From assembly GCA_022570795.1 (NCBI GenBank), contig JAKUDP010000003.1, positions 558,001-622,000 of the forward strand: DNA of 64,000 nucleotides. Reading direction: 5' to 3'. The number at the start of each line of letters is the position of its first letter. The first letter of the stretch is position 1. The stretch is from Sphaerulina vaccinii (taxonomy: Eukaryota; Ascomycota; Dothideomycetes; Mycosphaerellales; Mycosphaerellaceae). The notes below the pieces were generated by a model. It was not told the origin of the DNA, ran no database searches, and saw only the letters and a list, made by a program, of their open reading frames with translations. This document shows positions 55,592 to 64,000 of this stretch, piece by piece. Both the position numbers and the translations under genes were made by a program.

Positions 55592-56330
55592 ATATTTATT
55601 GTCGTATTCGTGGTGGTGCCGCGTGCGATGTGCCGGGCACGGGTCGCGCGAACTAAGGGGACTTGCAGCCTGCCACGCTCCGCCTGTTCTGCTGGCCCCG
55701 AGAGATCGCTGCACGCCGATGAAGGTAGTCGTCGTGAAGTCTGTCCTATACTCAGGACAGAAGTGCAGTAGGTGGGAATAAAAAGGAGAGGCTGAAGATG
55801 GGAAGACGAAGATGTGGTGAGGACGGACAAATGTTCTTCAAGACTTGAGATTGGCAAGGGTCTGAATATACTTCTCTGCGCACCACTCGTCTGTCTTCTT
55901 ACACGCCACGTCGACGCGTAACATCTGTCCGACAACTCAATACAGCTACCCTTTTCTCTGTCACTGTCCAAGATAACAACAAGCTTCACGTCTTGACTCA
56001 ACTTGCATGTGAAGGTAAAGGCTTCTCTTCTTCCACAAGCCTTCCACGACGATCTTGTCTCGTTTCGGCATGTTTCACCAATTCCGCTAGCTTCAAACAG
56101 ATTCAACCACATCTCTCGCCAGGAACCAGCAGCCAAGGCATCGAGCAATTTTACTCAGTGAAGAATCCCACGACAGACCTAGTTCAGAGACTGCAACAGA
56201 CTCATCCCCAGGAACTGCAACAAGCCACGACCACAGGTTCTCGCCCAGACTCTAACAACATTCGCCTCCTGGATCAGAGAAACTTGGAAAACGCATTCTC
56301 GGAATTCCTACCACACATCAACCAAACAAG
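55592..56330. other. Divergent intergenic region
   Basis: About 740 bases between the starts of the GDP-mannose transporter (minus) and the TXNDC9-like gene (plus); it must hold both promoters and leaders. Overlapping open frames look like chance. Confidence 0.5.
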
Positions 56331-56975
56331 ATGGCCTCCATACAAATCGATTCAAAAGTAGCAGCAGTCCTCGACTCCCGCCAAAATCCCGCTCACGACT
56401 CCGACGACGAAGATGCTCTGATAGCAGAACTAGAAGATGACGAAGACACACAATTCTCTGCCCTTCGCGAAAAACGCTTACAGCAACTCCACCAAGAAGT
56501 CACACGCGCAAAACTCATGAAAGAAACCAATCATGGCACTTACATGGAAATCAAAGACGAAAAACAACTTCTCGACATCTCAACTTCCGAAAAGTTATGT
56601 GTGATACATTTCATGAAACCCGACTTCAACCGATGCGGATATATGGATTCCAAACTCTCCATCTTAGCGGAAAAACACTTTGACACGAGATTTGTGTCGA
56701 TTAATGTTGAGAATGCGCCTTTCGTGGTTGTGAAATTGGGAATCAAAGTTCTACCTTGCGTGATGGCTTTTATGAAGGGAAAGGAAGTGGATAGGATTAT
56801 TGGCTTTGAGGGGATTGGGTACAAACCTGATGAGTTTACGACGAGAGAGTTGGAGGAGAGGTTGTTGCAGAGTGGAGTGTTGGTGAGGAATAAGATGAAT
56901 GATGAGGATGATAAGAGGATTAGGAGGGAGAGGGAAGAGAGGGAGAGGGAGGAATTGTGGGATGAGGATGAGTGA
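56331..56975 (+). CDS. PLP1: Thioredoxin-fold protein of the TXNDC9/Plp1 (phosducin-like) family
   Basis: 214-aa cytosolic cochaperone-like protein; relatives bind the CCT chaperonin and affect tubulin/actin folding. Intronless. N-terminal acidic helix (SDDEDALIAELEDDEDTQF, REKRLQQLHQEVTRAKLM), then the thioredoxin fold: KLCVIHFMKPDFNRCGYMD, where the CxxC is degenerate to a single Cys as expected, RFVSINVENAPFVVVKLGIK and VLPCVMAFMKGKEVDRIIGF with cis-Pro. The C-terminus is a charged helix (KRIRREREEREREELWDE). Matches TXNDC9 in length and layout, so no redox role is expected. Confidence 0.92.
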   Translation: MASIQIDSKVAAVLDSRQNPAHDSDDEDALIAELEDDEDTQFSALREKRLQQLHQEVTRAKLMKETNHGTYMEIKDEKQLLDISTSEKLCVIHFMKPDFNRCGYMDSKLSILAEKHFDTRFVSINVENAPFVVVKLGIKVLPCVMAFMKGKEVDRIIGFEGIGYKPDEFTTRELEERLLQSGVLVRNKMNDEDDKRIRREREEREREELWDEDE

Positions 56976-57372
56976 AGTGCAGGAGTCGTTTGGGAACGCA
57001 CAGAGTCTTGCTGATATCGAAACGGTAGCGAAGGAACGCCATGAAGATACAGCGGCCATGACCAGCGCAATGCGGAGCATAAGTCTTGCTCGACATGACG
57101 GACGACCACCGTGCGATCTCTCGATCAACGACTATCGACTCCTGTACACTACTGTACAGATACACTCTCAGGAGCTTGCTCGTTTCACCCGTTCACCTCG
57201 GCATCGAGCTTTCGACGTATCCTGCAACTTGATAGCGCGCGACCTCTCATTCGGCTGGGAACGTCCTCAAGAATGTCGCATGGTGCTGCTGATCACGTCT
57301 GAATGTATCCCGACTCGACCTCAACCACCCCAGCGTTCTCAAGCCATATGTATCTCAGATCCGACCTCCGCT
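56976..57372. other. Intergenic, no gene seen
   Basis: 3' flanks of the convergent TXNDC9-like gene and the small MGNCFSSS gene. No protein-like frame. Confidence 0.45.
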
Positions 57373-57660
57373 TCAGTCCATGCCCCTCTGGTGTGCCATC
57401 GTAGCTCGTTTGGTCAATCGAGAGATCTCGCTGTCTGTTCTGCCATCTGAGGAGCTTTCCGGGACACTGTGATCTCGCTTCCTCAATCGCGTGCGCTCGT
57501 TATGTGGGCTGTCCGATGAGACGCTATGGTGATGGTATGTCTGGGCCCATTTGCTAGTAACAGAGAATCGAGGATCACGCATGGCGGCGGCGACTTGGCA
57601 AGATCCGCAGTTCCGGAGGTGGTCGTGCTCGCGGGACGAAGAGGAGAAGCAATTGCCCAT
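57373..57660 (-). CDS. Small hypothetical protein with N-myristoylation motif
   Basis: 95 aa from the ATG at 57660: MGNCFSSSSREHDHLRNCGS. Gly-2, Cys-4 and Ser-6 make a textbook N-myristoylation signal with a palmitoylatable Cys, so membrane attachment is predicted. The rest is basic, Ser/His-rich and probably disordered (KWAQTYHHHSVSSDSPHNE, RLRKRDHSVPESSSDGRTD). No known domain. Intronless in this model; a longer frame upstream lacks an ATG. Confidence 0.55.
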   Translation of the reverse strand: MGNCFSSSSREHDHLRNCGSCQVAAAMRDPRFSVTSKWAQTYHHHSVSSDSPHNERTRLRKRDHSVPESSSDGRTDSEISRLTKRATMAHQRGMD

Positions 57661-57982
57661 ATTGCTCGGCTGGTAACCCGTGATGAGATGTGACTTGGAA
57701 AGCACATTGGCTTATCTTTTCAGCACACAACTCAAGCATTGGCATACTACAGTGCGATGTCATAGTGAGCATGTTTCGACTCGATGCTTTGCGGAGAATG
57801 CTGACTTTCTGCTCTACCATGGGTTACCGACTCCATGAAACCATTCATCTGACCAGTCTTGGCGACAACTACGCTTGGTATCTACCTATCCTTCCAGAAG
57901 GCCACGTGCCTGCAACTGGTCCTTCTAGAGCATCTAGACAAACGAGCACTCTCAGCGATCAGCCTCCTCTTCACGAAATGCC

Positions 57983-58549
57983 ATGCCTACCATGCCACTC
58001 ACGACCCGAATTAGCGCATCTGCCACCACAACGCACTCCAAAGAAACCAGTCTCGGCTCCTGCATCACCCTCTCAATAATCCTCTTCCTCCTCGGTCTCG
58101 CCCTCCCCGTAGCTTTCTCTCTCTCGTCAACAATCGCCCAAGTCATATACTGCGACCTCTGCTTGCCCAAGAACCCCAAAGCCGCAAAAGAAGTCAGATT
58201 CTACAGCCGCTTGATCTTCTGGTGTATGATACTCATGTATCTGGTTGTTTCCGGGGTAATATATGCGCTGGTGTTTACTCAATTGGATGACATTGATAGT
58301 AAGGCGAAGAGGGGCTTGCTAGCGAGTGTTGCGGCTTTTATTGGGACTATGGGGGTGGAAGTGTTTGTGGCTATGGGAGTTTGTGTGGTTGTTAAGCATA
58401 GGCATGTTATTGAGGAGGGGGAGAGGTGTAGGAGGTATCCGGAGGTAGTGGATGAGGTTAGTGGGCAGGAGGAGGGTAAAGTTGAGGAAGAGGCTATTCC
58501 GAGGGTTGATTCACATCAAGTTGAAGAGGCATCAGACTCAACTGAGTGA
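57983..58549 (+). CDS. Hypothetical membrane protein, three predicted spans
   Basis: 188 aa. Membrane segments: TLSIILFLLGLALPVAFSL, LIFWCMILMYLVVSGVIYAL and FIGTMGVEVFVAMGVCVVV. Between the first two lies a Cys-containing loop (VIYCDLCLPKNPKAAKEV). The C-terminus is acidic (EVSGQEEGKVEEEAIP). No family recognised. The start is uncertain, as the N-terminal 25 residues are Thr/Ser-rich and could extend or shorten. Confidence 0.6.
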   Translation: MPTMPLTTRISASATTTHSKETSLGSCITLSIILFLLGLALPVAFSLSSTIAQVIYCDLCLPKNPKAAKEVRFYSRLIFWCMILMYLVVSGVIYALVFTQLDDIDSKAKRGLLASVAAFIGTMGVEVFVAMGVCVVVKHRHVIEEGERCRRYPEVVDEVSGQEEGKVEEEAIPRVDSHQVEEASDSTE

Positions 58550-59078
58550 GTACGCTTGTGTGCTGATGGCATGCGAATGGACTGCTAAAGTACCTGGGAG
58601 GGCAGAGTTGCGGCGGTGTATTGAAGGCAGGAGTAGTGTCGCGCCTTCCTTCCCTACTCGTTTCTTGAAGCGGAAGTCACCAAGTTCACGCTCAACTCGA
58701 CTTTGGACTTTACACCAACACCTGCAACTACAACGAATCGGGCAACAGCACACGCCAGCTTCGCAACACTTGAGGAACAGCTGCAGTCTGGCCCCGCACT
58801 CCAGCAGTCACGCTTATCAAGGTGGTGAGCAGTACACGCCATCTGACTTTTGTTCACCCAGACAAGCTAACGAGCAATAGTGGTAGTCACACGGGCCGCT
58901 CTATACCTTCAAGCTTATCTGCGCAACAGCCAGTAACCTGCCGGCGACAGTCAGCGACTTTTGTCTCCACACCGTGGAGCACTGATCACAAGCACCGACA
59001 GTGCCGCTGACAACTGTTGCAAAAGTGCTATCAAGCCCAGCTTGCGTGCTCATCTCTTCAGAACAACAGGCAACTACC
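58550..59078. other. Intergenic, no gene seen
   Basis: Between two plus-strand unknown genes; no protein-like frame or repeat noticed. Presumably promoter of the gene at 59079. Confidence 0.45.
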
Positions 59079-59723
59079 ATGGCCAACAAGCTTCGAAGGT
59101 CGAACAAGAACGAGAAGAGGACGAATCAAATAACATACAAGCAACTTCCTCTAAGCAACGAAACATACATCAAGATCGAATACGACAGAAATGTCGCTTC
59201 CGAAGCATGGGTTCTGCTACCTGATAACACAGTCGAACATCTGATCTGCTACCCTTCTGGACGACCAGCAAAACTTGCAAAAGCGATTGGTTCACAGTCC
59301 TCTCCACCACCATCGCCGGTCACTACGCCAATTTCAGAGAAGAGTGCCTATCTCATTCAGACTCAGCCTCGCAATAAAGAAGCGTATTTCGAGATGGAAA
59401 AAGTCAAGGCAGCATGCATCAGGATCGACAAGGAGCCTCCAAAGCGTACTCTACCATCTTTGATGCCGGTGGCGGAGCACATTAGTGACGATCTTAAGAC
59501 TTGGATCGGGACCTACACTTTTCCATCTGGGGCTTTTTTGAGAAGGACTTCGACTCAGCTTGATGCGGACCATCCTCCTTGCTACACAGCCAATGAGATG
59601 AGGCTGGTGGACTGCCCTGTGGATGAGAAAGGGAGGGCTATGGTGAGATTCTTCTACGTGCAGAGCAAAGATAAAAAAGTGGGACTCTGGGAGAAGGTTG
59701 CGAAGAAGGTGTTTTGTGCATAG
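59079..59723 (+). CDS. Hypothetical protein, 214 aa
   Basis: Intronless. Start MANKLRRSNKNEKRTNQ in good context; an earlier in-frame ATG at 59001 would add 26 less convincing residues. Basic N-terminus, then mixed alpha/beta-looking sequence: YIKIEYDRNVASEAWVLLPD, EHLICYPSGRPAKLAKAIG, AYFEMEKVKAACIRIDKEPP, AEHISDDLKTWIGTYTFPSG and RAMVRFFYVQSKDKKVGLWE. No signal peptide or membrane segment. Family not recognised. Confidence 0.6.
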   Translation: MANKLRRSNKNEKRTNQITYKQLPLSNETYIKIEYDRNVASEAWVLLPDNTVEHLICYPSGRPAKLAKAIGSQSSPPPSPVTTPISEKSAYLIQTQPRNKEAYFEMEKVKAACIRIDKEPPKRTLPSLMPVAEHISDDLKTWIGTYTFPSGAFLRRTSTQLDADHPPCYTANEMRLVDCPVDEKGRAMVRFFYVQSKDKKVGLWEKVAKKVFCA

Positions 59724-60043
59724 CGAGAATGTGTGAATTCGTGGTCGAGTGGAGAGACTTGAGAGGAGAGAGAGAGCTCGCGGACCGCAGAGCGCAGAGA
59801 GTTCTGTGATTGAGATACCAAACACGATCATATGTTATACGCACTACTGTTCACTAACATGGGCTGACCTTACTAGCTTCTACATCCCGTCTCATATTCT
59901 TCTCATCGTCATTCATGAAATCCATGCATATCCCTAGTCTCAGACGACTATCACCACGAAGTCTGTCACTACACCTGTTGCTAGGACCTGCGAGCGCTTC
60001 CCGACCTCTGTTCAAAAGCGTATACATCGTCTGGTCCTCTAAG
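59724..60043. other. Intergenic, no gene seen
   Basis: Short space between convergent genes; includes a GA-rich stretch around 59757-59800. No gene signal. Confidence 0.45.
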
Positions 60044-61126
60044 CTAGTCCCAGGACCGTTGTAGGATCGCCTTATTGCAGCCGTCGCAGTTCCGTGCTGA
60101 GACCAGAAATCTCGTACAGCCTTGCTCGTTTTGCAAGCCGAGCCAATTCCAATGGGCAGAATGTTTCCAACGATCCGGACATCTTTCTTCCTTTATAGCT
60201 ACGATGTCATTGCTCTTGGCCAGGAAATCGAGTCGAACACCATCGGGCCCCAAAACCCATGCGCCGCAGGTCTTCTGGTCGAAGTGAATCCGAGGGACGT
60301 CAGCAAGCATACAATGCCTTGGATCTGTGCTGGCTACGCAAGTGTGTGATGAAGCGTGTTTCTCAGAGAAGTTCTCAATCAATTCTTCTGCAGATCCTTC
60401 CGCTGTTACATAGTAGAACCGGCCTTCTGAATCGCGTTGCAGGCTTTGAAAGCACTCGTAACAACTCACACCACCAGGGCTATGAGCTCGAATCTTCATG
60501 TAGTCTGGCAAGTATATGATAAGCTTTGGATTGAGACTTTCACAGAAGTGAGTATCGCACGTTTGCGATTGCTTGCACTTTCCCTGAACGACGATCTCGG
60601 GTGCTGGGGTATAGCGCGTATAATATGCTCGGCGATAGTAGTCAATGTGGATCGAGCTGCTTGCAATGTGTTCCCGTGCTCGTTGAATCCGCTCTGGCTG
60701 ACGATTCCACCAAGCTTCTTCAGGAATCCATGCCCCCATGCCCAATTTGGCCAGTAAATGATGAAATATGTCGGCCGCCAGAAGGTATACGATAGTGTAC
60801 AGCACTACCTTCGACAGATCGTGGTGCACGAATGGCTCGATGAAGAAGAAAGGTATTCCGACCAGAACCGTACCTTCGCCGAAGATACATTGAGAGATGT
60901 TAACGATGCGACGCCGAACAGCAGACGATGCAACATCTTGAAGTAGCGGTGGCTCGGTGTTATACCACATATTTACAAGCAGTCCGATGAACAGAAATGG
61001 TATCGATAAAACGCCAAACACGGCAGCTATCGCGATCGGGACGTCCAACTGATCGACTGGGGCGTTTGCAGGAGCCATTGTTGCAGATGACAGTGCACCA
61101 TCATTTTTGAGCAGCATCCAGCTCAT
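60044..61126 (-). CDS. Hypothetical membrane protein with Cys-rich C-terminal domain
   Basis: 360 aa from ATG 61126, or 344 from the internal ATG at 61078 (MAPANAPVDQLDVPIA). N-terminal membrane segments: PIAIAAVFGVLSIPFLFIGL, LVGIPFFFIEPFV and VVLYTIVYLLAADIFHHLL. The C-terminal two thirds is soluble and Cys/His-rich: CKQSQTCDTHFCES, SCYECFQSLQRD, SSHTCVASTDPRHCMLADV, KTCGAWVLGPDGVRL and SARNCDGCNKAILQR. Paired Cys could bind zinc or form disulfides. No family recognised. Intronless. Confidence 0.65.
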   Translation of the reverse strand: MSWMLLKNDGALSSATMAPANAPVDQLDVPIAIAAVFGVLSIPFLFIGLLVNMWYNTEPPLLQDVASSAVRRRIVNISQCIFGEGTVLVGIPFFFIEPFVHHDLSKVVLYTIVYLLAADIFHHLLAKLGMGAWIPEEAWWNRQPERIQRAREHIASSSIHIDYYRRAYYTRYTPAPEIVVQGKCKQSQTCDTHFCESLNPKLIIYLPDYMKIRAHSPGGVSCYECFQSLQRDSEGRFYYVTAEGSAEELIENFSEKHASSHTCVASTDPRHCMLADVPRIHFDQKTCGAWVLGPDGVRLDFLAKSNDIVAIKEERCPDRWKHSAHWNWLGLQNEQGCTRFLVSARNCDGCNKAILQRSWD

Positions 61127-61466
61127 ATATCTCGTACTTCCCGCGCACCTCCGGTTCGCATCGCCGAAACTGTGCGTTCCTAGTCTGGTAGCGCATGATG
61201 AGATATGGGCCGAATCATTGGTACTGTCGTGCAGCTGTGGAAGTCAAAAATGAAGCTGCGCTGCGTCAACATGAGCCTCGTGTCGATGTAGAACGCACAA
61301 GCCATCCTAAAGCAACATAGGCACACTAATGCTGTATGTTCTGAGAATTCGGAGTAGTACTATTTGAGTAAGGGCCGCCTCTACTGCCGTAATCAGCTTC
61401 CATCTCTTCAGAAACCTCCAACGTCAAGATCTCCACGGGCTTTGCGCAGATGTGATGGAGCGACGG
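61127..61466. other. Intergenic, no gene seen
   Basis: 5' flank of the Cys-rich membrane protein and 3' flank of the small one-span protein. Nothing recognised. Confidence 0.45.
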
Positions 61467-61673
61467 TCAGACTAGAGGTTCATCCTTGGCAGACTTCTCG
61501 GGCGTAACCTGTCGTTGGACTCTGTCGTCTCCAGGTCGCCGCACGCCCATTGTGAATGGAAGCAATCGTGCGAGCCACCTGCCGAGGAATGCGACGAGCA
61601 GGAAGCCAGATCCTAGTATTATGAACAAGACCAGTGCGGCATTGATCAAGAATTCGAGGAGCCAATTGGGCAT
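61467..61673 (-). CDS. Small single-span membrane protein, 68 aa
   Basis: MPNWLLEFLINAALVLFIIL then GSGFLLVAFLGRWLARLL: one or two closely spaced hydrophobic helices at the N-terminus, followed by a charged tail (RRPGDDRVQRQVTPEKSAKD). ATG in fair context. The compact layout, hydrophobic segment and charged tail make it more credible than a random frame, but no family is recognised. Confidence 0.5.
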   Translation of the reverse strand: MPNWLLEFLINAALVLFIILGSGFLLVAFLGRWLARLLPFTMGVRRPGDDRVQRQVTPEKSAKDEPLV

Positions 61674-61942
61674 CTTGAGTATCTGCCAGCGATGGAGTTC
61701 AAAGGTATGACGGCAAGAAGGAGCGTGATTATGAATGAAACGAGAGAGGGGGTTGTGTTTGAAAGTGGCACAGTGAGGTGGATGGAGAGATGGATGGCGG
61801 CAACAACCTCAGGCATGGCACCTTCCCCAGAACTTTTCGCCAAGCCAGAATTTCATCGTGGCTTGCTTCGAACTTCTGTTTTTGACTTCTCATTTGAACG
61901 ACGAGGTCACTTTCAGCTACTAACCCACACAGCACCTTCGCA

Positions 61943-63198
61943 ATGGCCTCCCGACCAACTGTCACCATCATTGGCGCCGACGGTGCTCCTTCCAAGGACA
62001 CCCACCCACTCCCAAATGTCTTCAAGGCACCAATCCGCCCGGACATTGTCCAGTACGAGCCCACCACCACCGAAACACAGCGAAATGCGATGTAGCGAGC
62101 AGGAGCAATATACTAATGGAAGCGCAGGACTGTCCACACCGGAATGGCCAAGAACAAGCGCCAGCCATACGCCGTGAGCGAGAAGGCCGGTCACCAGACC
62201 TCTGCTGAGTCCTGGGGAACTGGTATGTGGGCACAAAAGACGGCATTGGAAGGATAATATGGATAATATACTGATGGGGATATCTAGGACGTGCTGTCGC
62301 CCGTATCCCTCGTGTCAGCGGTGGTGGTACTCACCGTGCTGGTCAGGCTGCCTTCGGTAACATGTGCCGATCTGGACGCATGTTCGCACCAACCAAGGTC
62401 TGGCGCAAGTGGCACCAGAAGATCAACCTTGGCCAGAAGCGTTTCGCTACTGCCTCCGCCATTGCTGCTTCTTCCAGCGCCGCTCTCCTCCTCGCCCGTG
62501 GTCACCGCATCAACGAGGTCCCAGAGGTCCCACTCGTCGTCTCCTCGACTGCTTTCTCCAACGCTGGCGTCAAGAAGACCTCCGCTGCCGTTGCACTCCT
62601 CAAGTCCGTCGGTGCTGGCCCAGACCTCGAGCACGTCAGCAAGTCCCGCAAGCTCCGTGCTGGTAAGGGTAAGCTGAGAAACCGCCGCCACCAGCAGCGT
62701 CGTGGACCTCTGGTCATCTACGAGCCAGAGAAGGATGGCAAGGAGCTTGTCAACGCTTTCCGCAACATCCCAGGTGTCGAGACATGCACAGTCTACTCGC
62801 TCAACCTCCTCCAGCTCGCACCAGGTGGTCACCTCGGACGATTCGTCATCTGGACTTCTTCCGCTTTCGCCGCCCTGGACAGCATCTACGGCAGCACCAC
62901 CGAGCCATCCGCCCTCAAGCGCGACTTCCTCCTCCCACAGAACTTGGTCGCACAATCAGATATCGCCAAGCTCATCAACAGCAGCGAGATCCAGAGCGTG
63001 CTTCGCCCAGTCAAGGGTGGTGCCATCACCAAGCGCACTGTTGTGCAGAAGAAGAACCCGCTCAAGAACAAGCAGGTTCTGCTCCGCCTCAACCCATACG
63101 CCAAGGCATACGCAGCAGAGGGCCTTGGTCACGTCAAGAGCACAGAGAAGCCGATTGCCAAGGACCCATCGCAAAAGGCTATCCTTCACGAGAACTAA
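61943..63198 (+). CDS. RPL4: 60S ribosomal protein L4 (uL4)
   Basis: Large-subunit protein lining the peptide exit tunnel, 371 aa. Exons 61943-62052, 62128-62222, 62288-63198; introns of 75 and 65 nt, in phase. Start MASRPTVTIIGADGAPSKD; then PLPNVFKAPIRPDIVQ, TVHTGMAKNKRQPYAVSEKA, ESWGTGRAVARIPRVSGGGT, MFAPTKVWRKWHQKINLGQK, RRHQQRRGPLVIYEPEKDGK, GRFVIWTSSAFAALDSIYGS and the eukaryote-specific tail KKNPLKNKQVLLRLNPYAKA. The tunnel loop (GGGTHRAGQAAFGNMCRSGR) is intact. Length is normal. Confidence 0.97.
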
Positions 63199-63570
63199 GT
63201 GTGTGCTTTTGTTGTTGTTGTAATGAAGTTTCATGGGAGCGGGACACTGTAGCCGGACAGGACAAGAGCTGCAAGGCGTTCAAAATAGTGCCAAACAATC
63301 CACATTTCAGACCTGTCGTTTCTCTGCTATCTCAGTGTCGCTATTCATAAGCTCGGCGATCAGTACAGGTTCGATATGTGCTAATACAGGTTCTATAGAC
63401 CAGCCAGAACGCGCTCCTGATACATCCGAAGTGACAGGCCACCAAGCGACTATCCCCGTGCTTCCAATCAGATCGACTAGGCTCTGGCATGAAGCACAAG
63501 AGAACCTCCTTCCATGCATCTCTGAGTCAACGCACCATCATACCGTCGCGAGGGCACATCAGATAGAGAC
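63199..63570. other. Intergenic, no gene seen
   Basis: 3' end of RPL4 and promoter of the sulfotransferase-like gene; no other signal. Confidence 0.5.
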
Positions 63571-64000
63571 ATGGCGCCACAAGTGCTAGTCCTAGGTCTG
63601 CCTCGAACAGGCGCGCAGAGCATGTCCTCCCTCCATTTCCTGCTAAACCTTCCTCACTGACGACAACCCAGCCATCGCAGATGCTCTGCAGATACTGGGC
63701 TACGACAAAGTATACCACATGCGCGAAGTCACGAAGAACAACCATCAAGCAAAGTGGATCGAGCTTATTGATGCCAAGTACAACAACAGAGACAGCAATG
63801 CGCTGGCATTCTCTATAGATGATCTGAAGGAACTGCTTTTCGACTACGATGTACGCCAGTCCTCATCTTCATCACATCCAGCAGCACTCACAATCACCAG
63901 GCCATCGCAGACCTCCCAGCCTCCCTCTTCCCAGAAGAACTACTAGAAGCCTATCCTTATGCGAAGATCATTCTACCCATCCGAGACGAACAAGCATGGT
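63571..64000 (+). CDS. Sulfotransferase-like P-loop protein (partial, runs off the window)
   Basis: 5' part of a fungal sulfotransferase-family gene (NAD-dependent-dehydratase-like P-loop fold often annotated Sulfotransfer_4). Exons 63571-63619, 63672-63850, 63901 to the edge. It begins MAPQVLVLGLPRTGAQ, the P-loop-like PAPS site (usual form LPRTGTxS), then ADALQILGYDKVYHMREVT, KWIELIDAKYNNRDSNALAF and, after the second splice, AIADLPASLFPEELLEAYP and YAKIILPIRDEQAW, the conserved I.xVRD.xxW motif. The first intron appears to use a GC donor (GCATGT, 52 nt) because no GT in this stretch gives the right phase. The 3' end lies outside. Confidence 0.75.

Noticed and set aside
1..64000. CRISPR arrays, rRNA operons, phage or bacterial defence systems
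   Set aside because: No spaced identical repeats, rRNA motifs or bacterial gene organisation; the sequence is fungal nuclear DNA.

Overview
The window is nuclear DNA of a filamentous ascomycete, most likely a dothideomycete. The evidence is dense genes on both strands, introns mostly of 45-120 nt with GT...CTAAC/CTGAC...AG signals, a HET-domain gene, fungal-only families (DUF2015, C2H2 plus fungal-specific transcription factor, QutD-type sugar porter) and intron-bearing ribosomal protein, Tom7 and H2A.Z genes. There are no bacterial operons, rRNAs, convincing tRNAs or CRISPR arrays. Exon borders were deduced by eye from splice signals, reading phase and family resemblance; in almost every spliced gene the exon lengths sum to whole codons.

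Layout. 0-8 kb holds an oxidoreductase and regulator group: a NodB-type polysaccharide deacetylase, an old yellow enzyme, a C2H2/fungal-specific transcription factor (all +) and a convergent 2-oxoglutarate/Fe(II) oxygenase. 8-15.7 kb is gene-poor, with short unrecognised coding-like pieces and one dispersed repeat, followed by a single-exon HET protein. 18-25.3 kb is housekeeping: RPL28 (-) and TOM7 (+) share a divergent promoter, then a small hypothetical and an SF3B4-like splicing factor lie 9 bp apart on the minus strand, then DUF2015 (+), then exocyst SEC15 (-). 27-29.7 kb is a Mei2-like RNA-binding protein, flanked by degenerate repeats and, at 31.2-31.5 kb, by the dead carrier domain of a nonribosomal peptide synthetase. 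32.4-42.3 kb carries LAS21/GPI7, an Asp/Glu/His-rich soluble protein, a secreted serine carboxypeptidase and a sugar transporter. 44.9-51.5 kb carries H2A.Z, an RBR-like zinc-finger protein, a hypothetical and prephenate dehydratase PHA2 with a tandem repeat array fused to its 3' end. 52-64 kb carries a secreted BBE-type flavin oxidase, a GDP-mannose transporter, a TXNDC9/Plp1-like protein, several unknown membrane or small proteins, RPL4, and the start of a sulfotransferase-like gene cut by the window edge.

The genes do not form one pathway. LAS21 and the GDP-mannose transporter both serve ER/Golgi glycoconjugate assembly, SEC15 serves secretion, and the carboxypeptidase and flavin oxidase are secretory cargo.

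Most unusual signals: SEC15 and RPL28, 4 kb apart, each end at a TAG followed in the same frame by a clearly protein-like extension. A degenerate repeat family sits at the 3' ends of both the Mei2-like gene and PHA2, and in PHA2 it includes the last codons. An NRPS relic carries CAG/CAA-to-stop changes of the kind RIP makes. The RBR-like gene looks frameshifted near its C-terminus.
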